This document shows positions 37,009 through 45,509 of a stretch of DNA of 64,000 nucleotides, in pieces (position 1 is the stretch's first letter; every line of letters starts with the position of its first letter). Both the position numbers and the translations under genes were made by a program. Source of the stretch: Azoarcus sp. CIB. GTDB lineage: Bacteria; Pseudomonadota; Gammaproteobacteria; Burkholderiales; Rhodocyclaceae. The DNA lies in contig NZ_CP011072.1 in the NCBI RefSeq assembly GCF_001190925.1, positions 3,472,001-3,536,000 of the forward strand, in the 5' to 3' direction. Below the pieces are notes generated by a model, which was given only the letters and a program-made list of their open reading frames with translations, ran no database searches and was not told where the DNA came from.

Positions 37009-38002
37009 GCGACAGTTTCTCCAGGATATGTTCGGCAGCGCCCGCCGGGATTTGAGCCCTTACCGGGAATTCCCAGGTATCGGCAGGCGCGAAAGCCGAG
37101 CATTTTACCGCATCCTTGCTGGTCAGGACTTTCGCCTCGCCGGGCGCGAACGCGAGATCGGCGGCGGTGAACGGGTGATGATCGGGAAACGGATGGGGCA
37201 CGACGTCCAGCCCCATCGCGCGCAACTGGTCGAAGAAACGCTCGGGACGACCGATGCCCGCGACCGCATGCACGCGGCGCCCGCGGAATGCGTCGGGCCG
37301 GCATTGTTTCGCGGCATCGTGCAAGGAAATGAAGGTATCGCCTTCGAGCCGCATCAGAAACACCGGCGCGTCGCCGATCGTCTGTTTCAGGCCGGCGGAG
37401 AGCGAGCCGTGCGCGATCACGAGGTCGACGTCGCGCAGCCGGGAAACCGGCTCGCGCAGCGGGCCGGCGGGCAGCAGCCAGCCATTGCCCAGCGTGCGTT
37501 CGTCCACGACCACGACTTCGATGTCGCGCGCGAGACGGTAATGCTGGAGCCCGTCGTCGGACACGATGACGTTGCATTCGGGGTGTTCGGCGAGCAGCGC
37601 GCGCGCGGCGGCCGGGCGGTCCGCGCCGACGGCGACAGGACAGCCGGTCAGGCGCGCGAGGAGGACGGGTTCATCGCCGTACAGCGCGGGATCGCCGTCG
37701 GCCGGGACGACGGCAACTCCGCCGACCCTGCCGCCATAGCCGCGACTGACCACGCCGGGCACCCAACCTGCGGCACGCAGCTGGCGCACGAGCCAGTCCA
37801 CGACCGGCGTCTTGCCGCTTCCACCGACGGCGATGTTGCCGACGACGATGACGGGAACGGGCAGGTGTTCGACACGCCACGGGTCACTGCGGTAACGACC
37901 GCGCCGCGCCGCGGCGAGCGCTCCAAACAGCGCCGACAGGGGGCAAAGCAGGAACGCAACCGGCGACCGGCGTTGCCACCAGCCAGGACTGCTGCGCGCC
38001 AT
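36989..38002 (-). CDS. lpxK: Tetraacyldisaccharide 4'-kinase
   Basis: Membrane-associated kinase that phosphorylates the 4' position of the lipid A precursor. The 337-aa product has an N-terminal hydrophobic anchor (about 14-32), a P-loop [18 protein letters not shown] (54-71), SRGYGG, and [14 protein letters not shown]. It lies 59 bp after exbD and overlaps ycaR. Confidence 0.95.
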   Translation of the reverse strand: MARSSPGWWQRRSPVAFLLCPLSALFGALAAARRGRYRSDPWRVEHLPVPVIVVGNIAVGGSGKTPVVDWLVRQLRAAGWVPGVVSRGYGGRVGGVAVVPADGDPALYGDEPVLLARLTGCPVAVGADRPAAARALLAEHPECNVIVSDDGLQHYRLARDIEVVVVDERTLGNGWLLPAGPLREPVSRLRDVDLVIAHGSLSAGLKQTIGDAPVFLMRLEGDTFISLHDAAKQCRPDAFRGRRVHAVAGIGRPERFFDQLRAMGLDVVPHPFPDHHPFTAADLAFAPGEAKVLTSKDAVKCSAFAPADTWEFPVRAQIPAGAAEHILEKLSHGRQTA

Positions 38003-38061
38003 GGATCAGCGGCGCCACAGCCGCGACTGCGGCGTGGGCGACGCCCCGGCGGCGAAATGGC

Positions 38062-38490
38062 TCACGGAGCGGACTGGGTAGCGAAGGTGATGTGCGGCAG
38101 GCCGGCACGCTGCGCCGCCTGCATCACATCGATGACGCTCTGGTGGGCGGCCTTGGCGTCGGCCGTGATGACGATTACCGGGTCCGCACCGCCGGCGGGC
38201 GCGGCGCGACCGAGCGCCGCGGCGATCGCATTGATGCTCTTGTCGCCGACCGGCTGGCGGTTGACCAGCACGTCGCCGGCCGCGTTCACGGCGACGACGA
38301 TCTCGTTCGGTGTCACTTCCGCCGCTTTGGTGTCGGCCGTGGGCAGGTTGATCTCCAGCCCCGACACCTTGGAATAGGTCGTCGTCAGGACGAGGAAGAT
38401 GATGAGAACCAGCAGGACATCGATCAGCGGGATCAGGTTGATGTCCGGGGCTTCGTGCTTGCGTCCGCGCTGGAAGTTCATGCGCTGCAT
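38062..38490 (-). CDS. exbD: ExbD/TolR-family biopolymer transport protein
   Basis: A 142-aa single-span protein that converts proton motive force with its ExbB partner to energise TonB-type outer-membrane transport or a Tol-like process. The helix PDINLIPLIDVLLVLIIFLVL (about 15-36) contains the functional Asp. The periplasmic domain is normal. It starts 6 bp after exbB. In this group the pair upstream of lpxK has no tonB beside it, so the exact client is not known. Confidence 0.92.
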   Translation of the reverse strand: MQRMNFQRGRKHEAPDINLIPLIDVLLVLIIFLVLTTTYSKVSGLEINLPTADTKAAEVTPNEIVVAVNAAGDVLVNRQPVGDKSINAIAAALGRAAPAGGADPVIVITADAKAAHQSVIDVMQAAQRAGLPHITFATQSAP

Positions 38491-38496
38491 TCCCGC

Positions 38497-39105
38497 TCAG
38501 GGGCGACGGTCGCCGTGCACGACCTCGACCAGCTTGATCGCCTGCTGCTCCATGTCGACGACGAAGCCATCGACAACCGCGCGGTAATGGCGCCAGAAGA
38601 TGATCGAGGGGATTGCGATGGTCAGGCCCAGGCCAGTGGCGTAAAGGGCGGTCGAGATGCCCTGTGCGAGCTGCTGCGGGTTGGTCGTGGCCCCGCCTTG
38701 GGCAGCGAAAATGTCGATCATGCCGACGATGGTGCCGAACAAGCCCATCAGCGGGGCGATCGACGCGATGGTGCCGAGCGCATTGAGGAAGCGCTCGAGT
38801 TCGTGCGCGACGGCGCGACCGGTTTCCTCGATCGCCTCCTTCATGACTTCGCGCGAGCTGCTGACGTTGCGCAGACCCGCGGCAAGCACACGCCCGAGCG
38901 GGGAATGGGCGGCGACGCGATTGGCCATCTCGGACGTGGCGCCCTTCTGGCGCAGGTCGGCGAGAACCTTGTCGAGCAACCCGTCGGGCACGATGCGCGA
39001 ACGGCGCAGGGTCATACCCCGTTCGATGATGAGGGCGACGGCAACGATGGATACCAGCAGGAGGGGCCAGACGGGCCAGCCCGCGGACTGGATGAGCGCG
39101 AACAC
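38497..39105 (-). CDS. exbB: ExbB/TolQ/MotA-family proton channel protein
   Basis: A 202-aa protein with three membrane helices (about 10-28, 107-130, 150-172) and the family signature IASIAPLMGLFGTIVGMIDIF. It forms the proton channel with ExbD. It is the first gene of exbB-exbD-lpxK-ycaR-kdsB. The AT-rich region with DnaA-box-like sites lies directly upstream. Confidence 0.92.
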   Translation of the reverse strand: MFALIQSAGWPVWPLLLVSIVAVALIIERGMTLRRSRIVPDGLLDKVLADLRQKGATSEMANRVAAHSPLGRVLAAGLRNVSSSREVMKEAIEETGRAVAHELERFLNALGTIASIAPLMGLFGTIVGMIDIFAAQGGATTNPQQLAQGISTALYATGLGLTIAIPSIIFWRHYRAVVDGFVVDMEQQAIKLVEVVHGDRRP

Positions 39106-39192
39106 GCAGGAACTCCGGAGCTCGAAAAAAGAAGAACTCTAACCCCGGGCAGCCAACACGGCAAGGGCGCAATCCTTTGTCATGGAGACGGC

Positions 39193-39391
39193 AAGAATCC
39201 ACAAAACCTGTGGATAAGTTTGTGGATTCTTCGCGAATTAATCGCCAAATAGCTGGCGCAACAAGCGTTTTCTTACTTCGCTGAAAAATTAAGCAACAAT
39301 TTTTTCATTTAAAAACAGTAACTTGAAAATATCCTTAAATACTTCAGGGGTTCGTAAAGTCACCATTGACAGAACGGAGCCCTTGTGGATT
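39193..39391. other. AT-rich intergenic region with four DnaA-box-like sites and a 13-bp inverted repeat
   Basis: The gap between exbB and xseA (39106-39384) is strikingly AT-rich against high-GC flanks. It contains TTATCCACA on the minus strand (39209-39217, the strong DnaA box consensus) and three copies of AATCCACAA/TTGTGGATT (39196-39204, 39220-39228, 39383-39391). The first three are packed in a perfect 13-bp inverted repeat AAGAATCCACAAA/TTTGTGGATTCTT (39193-39205 and 39219-39231). A run of A/T blocks (39235-39370) follows. It could be an oriC-like element, a DnaA-titrating or DnaA-regulated promoter. No dnaA or dnaN gene is in the window. Confidence 0.55.
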
Positions 39392-40785
39392 CCGCTACAA
39401 TCCCGCCCATGCAGAACATCGTAGCCCTCCCCCTCGGCGACCCCGACGACACGAACGGCGCCGGCCGGGCGATCAGCGTTTCCGCGCTCAACCGGGTGGC
39501 CCGCGAGACGCTTGAAGCCCGCTTCCCGCTGCTGTGGGTGAGCGGCGAGATTTCCAACCTCACGCGGGCGCCGTCGGGCCACCTGTATTTCACGCTGAAG
39601 GACGCCCAGGCGCAGGTTCGCTGCACGATGTGGCGCAATCGCGCCCAGTTGCTGCCGTTCCGCCCCGAGAACGGGATGCGCGTGGACGCCCGTTCGCTCG
39701 TGACGCTGTACGAGGCACGCGGCGATTTCCAGCTCAGTGTCGAGGCCTTGCGCCAGACCGGACAGGGGAACCTGTTCGAGGCCTTCCTGCGCCTCAAGGA
39801 GAAGCTCGCGGCGGAAGGTCTGTTCGATCCGGCCGCGAAGCGCGAGCTACCGCCCTACCCGCGCCGCATCGGCGTCGTGACTTCGCCCGCGGCCGCGGCA
39901 TGGAAGGACGTACTGGCGGCGTTGCAGCGGCGTGCGCCGCATCTGGAGGTCGTCCTATACCCTTCGCCGGTGCAGGGCGCGGACGCCGGCGCAAGGCTCG
40001 CGGAAGCCGTGCGGACGGCCCATGCACGTGCTGCGGAAGACGGCATCGACCTGCTGCTGCTGGTGCGCGGAGGCGGCAGCATCGAGGACTTGTGGGCTTT
40101 CAACGACGAGGGGCTGGCGCGGGCGATCCGCGCGTGCACGGTGCCGGTGGTGAGCGGTGTGGGTCACGAGAGCGATTTCACGATCGCCGATTTCGCCGCC
40201 GACGTGCGCGCGGCGACGCCCACCGGCGCCGCCGAACTGGCGAGCGCGGGCTACCACGCCGCGCGCGCCCGAGTGGGTGAAATCGAGCGATCCCTGTCGG
40301 CCCGGATGGAGCGGCGTCTACACGGGCTGGCCCAGCGGCTGGACCGGGCGGCGTTGCGGCTGGTGCATCCGCGCGAGCGGCTGGGGCTCGCGTGCGAACG
40401 CAGCGAACGGCTCGCCGCCCGCCTGGGTGTGGCGATGACGCGCCGCCTGGAGCGCCTCGAAGGGGCACGCCGCGTCCTGGAACTGCGCCTCGTCGCCCGC
40501 AAGCCCGACCTGCGCCGGGAGATGGAACGCTGCGTCCGCGCGGCGCAACGGCTGGGCACAGCGGGCGAGCAACTGGTGCAGCGTCGCGCGGAGCGGCTCG
40601 CCGCGTTGGCGACCCACCTGCAGCACCTGGCGCCGCAGGCGGTGCTGGCGCGCGGCTACAGCATCACGCGCGATGCAGAGGGCCGCATCCTGCGGACCGC
40701 CGACGAGACGGCGGCAGGAAAGGAAATTTCGGTGGAACTCGCAATCGGGCGCCTGCGTGCTATCGTGAATAGCACGGAAGCATGA
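39385..40785 (+). CDS. xseA: Exodeoxyribonuclease VII large subunit
   Basis: Large subunit of ExoVII, a metal-independent single-strand exonuclease. The 466-aa product has an OB fold (LWVSGEISNLTRAPSGHLYFTLKD), the catalytic domain (RIGVVTSPAAAAWKDVL, LLVRGGGSIEDLW, VVSGVGHESDFTIADFAAD) and a long coiled-coil C-terminus (about 270-430). The GTG at 39385 has GGAG 5 bp upstream; ATG 39409, without a Shine-Dalgarno, is the alternative and matches the usual homologue N-terminus. No xseB is visible. Confidence 0.93.
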   Translation: MDSATIPPMQNIVALPLGDPDDTNGAGRAISVSALNRVARETLEARFPLLWVSGEISNLTRAPSGHLYFTLKDAQAQVRCTMWRNRAQLLPFRPENGMRVDARSLVTLYEARGDFQLSVEALRQTGQGNLFEAFLRLKEKLAAEGLFDPAAKRELPPYPRRIGVVTSPAAAAWKDVLAALQRRAPHLEVVLYPSPVQGADAGARLAEAVRTAHARAAEDGIDLLLLVRGGGSIEDLWAFNDEGLARAIRACTVPVVSGVGHESDFTIADFAADVRAATPTGAAELASAGYHAARARVGEIERSLSARMERRLHGLAQRLDRAALRLVHPRERLGLACERSERLAARLGVAMTRRLERLEGARRVLELRLVARKPDLRREMERCVRAAQRLGTAGEQLVQRRAERLAALATHLQHLAPQAVLARGYSITRDAEGRILRTADETAAGKEISVELAIGRLRAIVNSTEA

Positions 40786-40844
40786 GGGGCGCGCCTGCGC
40801 GCGCCGCGAGATTTCCCCGCGGACAGGCAGCATGGCCCGCAGGA

Positions 40845-40874
40845 TTGCCAGCGGGGTTAAATCCCGACTAGAAT
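40845..40874 (+). promoter_or_regulatory. Sigma-70 promoter for sodB
   Basis: TTGCCA (40845-40850) and TAGAAT (40869-40874) are 18 bp apart, about 50 bp before the sodB start. A small palindrome GACTA-GAA-TAGTC (40866-40878) overlaps the -10 box and could bind a regulator. Confidence 0.5.
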
Positions 40875-40924
40875 AGTCAGGCTTTGACCCCGACAACCCT
40901 GAAACAAAACAGGAAGGAGAACAA

Positions 40925-41512
40925 ATGGAACATACCCTGCCCCCCCTGCCCTACGCCAAGGACGCCCTGGCTCCGCACATCTCGGCCGAGACCATGGAGT
41001 TCCACTACGGCAAGCATCACCAGGCCTATGTGACCAACCTGAACAACCTGATCAAGGGCACCGAGTACGAGAACCTCGACCTCGAGGCGATCATCAAGAA
41101 GGCCCCCGCCGGCGGCGTGTATAACAACTCCGCCCAGGTGTGGAACCATACCTTCTTCTGGAACGGCATGAAGCCGAACGGCGGCGGCGAGCCGACCGGC
41201 GCGCTGGCCGACGCGATCAAGGCCAAGTGGGGCAGCTTCGAGGACTTCAAGAAGGCCTTCACGACCTCGGCCGTGGGCAACTTCGGTTCGGGCTGGACTT
41301 GGCTGGTGAAGAAGGCCGACGGCAGCGTCGACATCGTCAATATGGGCGCGGCCGGCACCCCGCTGACGACCGGCGACAAGGCCCTTCTCTGTATCGACGT
41401 GTGGGAACACGCCTACTACATCGACTATCGCAACCGTCGCCCGGACTTCGTCGCGACCTTCCTGAACAGCCTCGCCAACTGGGACTTCGCCGCGAAAAAC
41501 TTCGCCGCCTGA
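40925..41512 (+). CDS. sodB: Iron superoxide dismutase
   Basis: A 195-aa Fe-type superoxide dismutase without signal peptide, removing superoxide in the cytoplasm. Metal ligands are at usual places: His27, His75, Asp158 and His162 ([13 protein letters not shown]). Gln70 in [18 protein letters not shown] is the Fe-SOD marker. AGGAAGGAG precedes ATG 40925. Downstream are two large hairpins. Confidence 0.97.
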   Translation: MEHTLPPLPYAKDALAPHISAETMEFHYGKHHQAYVTNLNNLIKGTEYENLDLEAIIKKAPAGGVYNNSAQVWNHTFFWNGMKPNGGGEPTGALADAIKAKWGSFEDFKKAFTTSAVGNFGSGWTWLVKKADGSVDIVNMGAAGTPLTTGDKALLCIDVWEHAYYIDYRNRRPDFVATFLNSLANWDFAAKNFAA

Positions 41513-41528
41513 TCCCCGTGCGACACTC

Positions 41529-41591
41529 GCCGACCTCCCGCGAGGTCGGCCGCGCGGCCTCCCCCATGCAGAGCATGGGCGGAGGCCGCGC
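41529..41591. terminator. Tandem hairpins after sodB
   Basis: The first stem is GCCGACCT/AGGTCGGC (41529-41550). The second is a long stem beginning GCGCGGCCTCC and ending GGAGGCCGCGC (41552-41591), with an inner CCCATGC/GCATGGG. Only a short T-run follows, so termination may be partly structural or rho-assisted. Confidence 0.55.
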
Positions 41592-41618
41592 CGTTTCTGA
41601 ATATACTTTCCAGATTTT

Positions 41619-41660
41619 CTTGGTTCAGCTTATAAGCGCGCGACGGTAGATTTTCTCCAT
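41619..41660 (+). promoter_or_regulatory. CysB-type promoter of sbp
   Basis: CTTGGTTC (41619-41626), 19 bp, then GTAGATTTTcTcCAT (41646-41660). The same two blocks with identical 19-bp spacing precede the SsuA-like gene at 43563-43604. The TAGATT block fits a -10 element; the upstream block replaces a good -35, which is expected for an activator-dependent promoter. CysB as activator is inferred from the regulon content. Confidence 0.6.
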
Positions 41661-41687
41661 CGAATTCCATTCAAGGGAGAAAACACC

Positions 41688-42698
41688 ATGACGACCAGCC
41701 TCATCCGCCGCAGCCTGCTGGCGCTCGCACTCACCGCCGGTCTGATCGGCACCGCGCAGGCGGAGACGACGCTCCTGAACGTGTCCTACGACCCGACGCG
41801 CGAGCTGTACCAGGCTTTCAACCCCGAATTCGCGAAGCACTGGAAGGCGAAGACCGGCCAGGACGTGACGATCAAGCAGTCGCACGGCGGCTCGGGCAAG
41901 CAGGCACGGGCGGTGATCGACGGGCTGGAGGCGGATGTCGTGACGCTGGCGCTGGCCTACGACATCGACGTGATCGCGGCGAAGACGAACAAGTTCCCCG
42001 CCGACTGGCAGAAGCGCCTGTCGCACAACAGCTCGCCCTACACGTCGACGATCGTGTTCCTCGTGCGCAAGGGCAATCCGAAAGGCATCAAGGACTGGGG
42101 CGACCTGGTGAAGCCGGGCGTGGAGGTGATCACGCCGAATCCGAAGACCTCGGGCGGCGCGCGCTGGAACTATCTCGCGGCGTGGGGCTACGCGCTGCAG
42201 CAGCCGGGCGGCAACGAAACGAAGGCGAAGGCGTTCGTGACCGAGCTGTTCAAGCACGTGCCGGTGCTCGATTCGGGCGCGCGCGGCGCGACCAACACCT
42301 TCGTCCAGCGCGGCATCGGCGACGTGCTGCTGGCGTGGGAGAACGAGGCCTTCCTGTCGGTGAATGAGCTGGGCCCGGACAAGTTCGAGATCGTGGTGCC
42401 GTCGGTGTCGATCCTCGCTGAGCCGCCGGTCACCGTGGTCGACGGAGTCGCGGCGAAACGCGGCACGGCGGAGGTGGCGAAGGCCTACGTGGAATATTTG
42501 TACTCGCCGGTCGGACAGAAGATCGCGGCACAGCATTACTACCGCCCGGTGAAGCCGGAGCTGGCCGACGCTAAGGACGTGGCGCGCTTTCCGAAGCTGA
42601 AGACCTTCACGATCGACGGCCTGTTCGGCGGCTGGGCGAAGACGCAGAAGGCGCACTTCGACGACGGCGGCGTGTTCGACCAGATCTTCACGCGCTGA
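41688..42698 (+). CDS. sbp: Periplasmic sulfate-binding protein
   Basis: A 336-aa sulfate/thiosulfate-binding protein with a signal peptide (cut at AQA|ETT, residue 25). It carries the family signatures [48 protein letters not shown] and LLAWENEAF. It supplies the CysTWA importer, which is encoded about 6 kb downstream. The start has AAGGGAGA about 8 bp upstream. It is followed by a small hydrolase gene 31 bp later. Confidence 0.95.
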   Translation: MTTSLIRRSLLALALTAGLIGTAQAETTLLNVSYDPTRELYQAFNPEFAKHWKAKTGQDVTIKQSHGGSGKQARAVIDGLEADVVTLALAYDIDVIAAKTNKFPADWQKRLSHNSSPYTSTIVFLVRKGNPKGIKDWGDLVKPGVEVITPNPKTSGGARWNYLAAWGYALQQPGGNETKAKAFVTELFKHVPVLDSGARGATNTFVQRGIGDVLLAWENEAFLSVNELGPDKFEIVVPSVSILAEPPVTVVDGVAAKRGTAEVAKAYVEYLYSPVGQKIAAQHYYRPVKPELADAKDVARFPKLKTFTIDGLFGGWAKTQKAHFDDGGVFDQIFTR

Positions 42699-42729
42699 TC
42701 CGCTCATCACGACGCACGGAGAGCCGCGC

Positions 42730-43413
42730 ATGCGACACACGACGCTGATCGTGCCGGGTTTCCACGGCAGCGGTCCGGACCACTGGCAGACGTGGCTGGA
42801 ACAGCGCCTGCCGGACGCGCGGCGCGTACGCGGCGTCGACTGGGAGGCGCCGGTGCTGGCGCGCTGGGCGGCAGCGGTACGGCGCGAGATCGACGAGTCG
42901 GCGCACGCGGTGTGGATCGTCGCCCACAGCTTCGGCTGCCTGGCGAGCGTGGTCGCGGCGGCCGACCGGCCCGAACGGGTGGCCGGGGCGCTGCTCGTCG
43001 CGCCGGCCGATCCGGCCCGCTTCGACCCACTCGGACTGCAGGACGAAACCGCCGGGCCGATCGACGACCTCGGGCAGTGGCTGCCGCAGGGGCAGCTCGG
43101 CTTTCCCTGCGCCGTGATCGCCAGTACCAACGACCCCTGGGTGCGGCTGACGGTCGCGGCCTACTGGGCCGACCGCTGGGGGGCGCGCTTCATCAATATA
43201 GGCGCTGCCGGACACATCAACGTCGACGCCGGCTTCGGCGCCTGGCCCTACTGCCGCGACTTGCTCGACGGCATGCAGCAGGTCCACGAGGATCTGCCGC
43301 TGGGGGCGATCTCCGGCCGGCGCGAATCGCACAAGGGCCGGCGCAGCGCACTCGCGCGCCTGCGCCATCACACGCGCAGTTCGCTCGAGCTGCGGCCCGG
43401 CGATCCGGATTAA
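42730..43413 (+). CDS. RBBP9/YdeN-type alpha/beta hydrolase
   Basis: A 227-aa serine hydrolase of the RBBP9/YdeN family: LIVPGFHGSGPDHWQTWLE at the N-terminus, nucleophile elbow AHSFGCLAS, Asp in STNDPWV and His in GAAGHINVDAGFG complete the triad. A basic C-terminal tail (about 190-227) is extra. Substrates of the family are mostly unknown. It follows sbp closely and precedes the importer cluster, so it is likely induced on sulfur limitation; a role in releasing sulfur from esters is speculation. Confidence 0.87.
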   Translation: MRHTTLIVPGFHGSGPDHWQTWLEQRLPDARRVRGVDWEAPVLARWAAAVRREIDESAHAVWIVAHSFGCLASVVAAADRPERVAGALLVAPADPARFDPLGLQDETAGPIDDLGQWLPQGQLGFPCAVIASTNDPWVRLTVAAYWADRWGARFINIGAAGHINVDAGFGAWPYCRDLLDGMQQVHEDLPLGAISGRRESHKGRRSALARLRHHTRSSLELRPGDPD

Positions 43414-43443
43414 GTCCTCCCACCCTCACGACCCAGGCAGCAG

Positions 43444-43526
43444 CGGCGCCCGCCCACGGACGGACTACGGTCCGGCCGACGGCGGGCGCCGTGCCGTACG
43501 CGCTTATCGCATCCGACGATAAGCGC
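43444..43526 (+). terminator. Two hairpins ending the sbp-hydrolase unit
   Basis: CGGCGCCCGCC/GGCGGGCGCCG (43444-43454 and 43481-43491) and GCGCTTATCG/CGATAAGCGC (43500-43509 and 43517-43526) are perfect inverted repeats downstream of the hydrolase stop. The second is followed by CCGTTATC rather than a U-run. Likely transcript-end structures. Confidence 0.5.
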
Positions 43527-43562
43527 CCGTTATCTTCCCCGCTGCAATACATCCGAATTTTT

Positions 43563-43604
43563 CTTGGTTCGTCAGCGCGCCGCCGCCGCGTAGATTTTGT
43601 GCAT
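43563..43604 (+). promoter_or_regulatory. CysB-type promoter of the SsuABC-like operon
   Basis: CTTGGTTC (43563-43570), 19 bp, GTAGATTTTgTgCAT (43590-43604): same blocks and spacing as upstream of sbp, although the 19-bp spacer sequences differ. This conservation against a divergent background argues for a shared regulator. Confidence 0.6.
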
Positions 43605-43667
43605 AGGACGGCGGCAGCGCATGAGGCGCGGGCCGCGGACGTCGCACATTGCCCAGGGAGAATTCCA

Positions 43668-44693
43668 ATGCATCCATCTCGAATCGCACGCGCCGGCCTC
43701 CTCGCACTGTCTCTGCTTGCGGCAACCGGTGCCGCACAGGCGGAGAGTCTGAAGGTGGGCTACCTGCCGGTCACCGGCCACGCCAAGTTCTTCGTCGCCA
43801 AGGAATACGGCCTGTTCAAACAGGAGGGGCTGGACGTCGAGCTGATCGAGTTCCAGAACTCGGCCGACGGGCTCAATGCCGTTACCGCCGGCAAGCTCGA
43901 CGTCGGTGCCTTCGGCACCACTGCGCCGCTCGCGCACTACGCGAAGGGGGCGGACCTGAAGGTCATCGGCGGCATCATGGGGCTGGACGCGGCGCTGGTC
44001 GTGACGCCCGAAAAGGCGGCGTCGATCCGCAACATCGGCGACCTGCGCGGCAAGAAGGTGGCGACGGTGCGGCTGGCGACGGGCGATGCGGTGCTGCGCG
44101 GCGCGCTGCACGACGAGAAGATCGACTGGAAGAACGACCTGAAGATCTTCGAGCTGAAGAATCCGCCTGCGGTGATCGAGGCGGTGAAATCCGGCCAGGT
44201 CGACGCCGGTGTGGTGTGGGGGCCGCACGATATCCGTGCCGAGCGGCAGGGGCTGAAGATCGTCGTACGTTCGTCCGAGCTGCAACCGGGGCATCCGTGC
44301 TGCCGCATCGTCGTGACCTCGGACAAGCTCAAGCAGGGCGACACGCACGTGCGCTTCCTGCGCGCGATCCTGAAGGCGGAGAAGTTCGCGGCGGAGCGCA
44401 GGAAGGAAACCATCGACGCGATCCAGAAGTACGTGAAACTCGATCGCGACGTGCTGGAGCAGGGCTACTACTCGCCCCATCTGGACCAGTCGACCGACCC
44501 CAACGTGGAGGGCACGCAGAAGTTCTGGACGACGCTGGTGAGCTCGGAAGTGGTAGACGGCACGCGCCCGCTGGCGCCGATCTTCGAGCTGACGCCCTAC
44601 CGCAAGGCGCTCGACAGCCTCGCGAAGGAGAGCCCGCGCGACGCGTTCTGGCAGACCCGCCTGAAGAGCGAAGCGACGAGGAACCGGCTATGA
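43668..44693 (+). CDS. ABC transporter substrate-binding protein, SsuA/TauA/NMT1 type
   Basis: A 341-aa periplasmic binding protein with a signal peptide (cut at AQA|ESL, residue 26) and an NMT1/SsuA-like fold: KVGYLPVTGHAKFFVAKEYGLFKQEG, AVTAGKLDVGAFGTTAPL, AGVVWGPHDIRAE. It has adjacent cysteines at 211-212 (GHPCCRIVV), unusual in the family. Ligand unknown; a sulfonate or other organosulfur compound is inferred from the family and the flanking sulfate genes. GGGAG precedes ATG 43668. It overlaps the ATPase gene by 4 bp (ATGA). Confidence 0.88.
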   Translation: MHPSRIARAGLLALSLLAATGAAQAESLKVGYLPVTGHAKFFVAKEYGLFKQEGLDVELIEFQNSADGLNAVTAGKLDVGAFGTTAPLAHYAKGADLKVIGGIMGLDAALVVTPEKAASIRNIGDLRGKKVATVRLATGDAVLRGALHDEKIDWKNDLKIFELKNPPAVIEAVKSGQVDAGVVWGPHDIRAERQGLKIVVRSSELQPGHPCCRIVVTSDKLKQGDTHVRFLRAILKAEKFAAERRKETIDAIQKYVKLDRDVLEQGYYSPHLDQSTDPNVEGTQKFWTTLVSSEVVDGTRPLAPIFELTPYRKALDSLAKESPRDAFWQTRLKSEATRNRL

Positions 44694-45487
44694 GCGGCGC
44701 GACGACTGCGGCCCTGCGCGTGGAGCGGCTGCGTTTCGGCTACGGCGGGACGACGGTGCTCGACGGCATCGACCTCGCGGTGGAGGAAGGCCGCTTCCTC
44801 GCCCTGCTCGGCCCCAGCGGTTCGGGCAAGAGCACGCTGCTGCGCCTGATCGCGGGCCTGGAAAGGCCCGAACGCGGGCGCGTGCTCGCCGGCGACCGGC
44901 CAGTCGCCGGGCCGGGCGTCGAGCGGGCGGTGGTGTTCCAGAACTATGCGCTGTTTCCGTGGATGCGCGTGGTCGACAACGTTGCCGAGGGCGTGCGCAA
45001 GGCGAGGCCGGGGATTGCCCGCACGGCGGCGCGCGTGCGGGCAGCCGATTACCTCAAGCGCGTGGGTCTGCCGGGCGTCGCGGAGAGCTACCCGTTCGAG
45101 CTGTCCGGCGGCATGCAGCAACGGGCGGCGATCGCCCGCGCGCTGGCGCTGGAGTCGCCTTTCCTGCTGATGGACGAGCCCTTCGGGGCGCTGGATCCGG
45201 TCAACCGGGCACGCCTGCAGGATCTGCTGGTCGAGCTGTGGCAGGGGCGCACGCCGCGGCCGACCGTGGTGTTCGTGACGCACGACGTCGACGAGGCGCT
45301 GCTGCTCGCCGACCGCGTCGCGGTGCTGGGGGCCTCGCCAGGGCGGGTCATCGCGGATTTCGCCGTGCCCTTCGAGCGTCCGCGCTCGCGCGCGGCGCTG
45401 TTCGGCGACCACCGCTTCCACGCACTGCGCGAATCGATCGCCGAGGCGCTCGACGCGGACACGCTGGCCCGCCTCGCGGCGGCCTGA
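44690..45487 (+). CDS. ABC transporter ATPase, SsuB/TauB type
   Basis: A 265-aa nucleotide-binding subunit: Walker A GPSGSGKST (about 44-52), Q-loop FQNYALFPW, signature LSGGMQQR, Walker [12 protein letters not shown], and switch His in VFVTHDVDEALL. Short C-terminus with the family's FAVPFERPRSR. It powers the importer formed with the flanking permease and binding protein. Confidence 0.93.
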   Translation: MSGATTAALRVERLRFGYGGTTVLDGIDLAVEEGRFLALLGPSGSGKSTLLRLIAGLERPERGRVLAGDRPVAGPGVERAVVFQNYALFPWMRVVDNVAEGVRKARPGIARTAARVRAADYLKRVGLPGVAESYPFELSGGMQQRAAIARALALESPFLLMDEPFGALDPVNRARLQDLLVELWQGRTPRPTVVFVTHDVDEALLLADRVAVLGASPGRVIADFAVPFERPRSRAALFGDHRFHALRESIAEALDADTLARLAAA

Positions 45488-45509
45488 ACCGTCATCTGGA
45501 GAACCGTTC

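Noticed and set aside
39366-39401. TTGACA and TACAAT as an xseA promoter with leaderless start at 39409
   Set aside because: The two hexamers are 24 bp apart, too far for sigma-70. A normal Shine-Dalgarno before GTG 39385 offers a simpler explanation.
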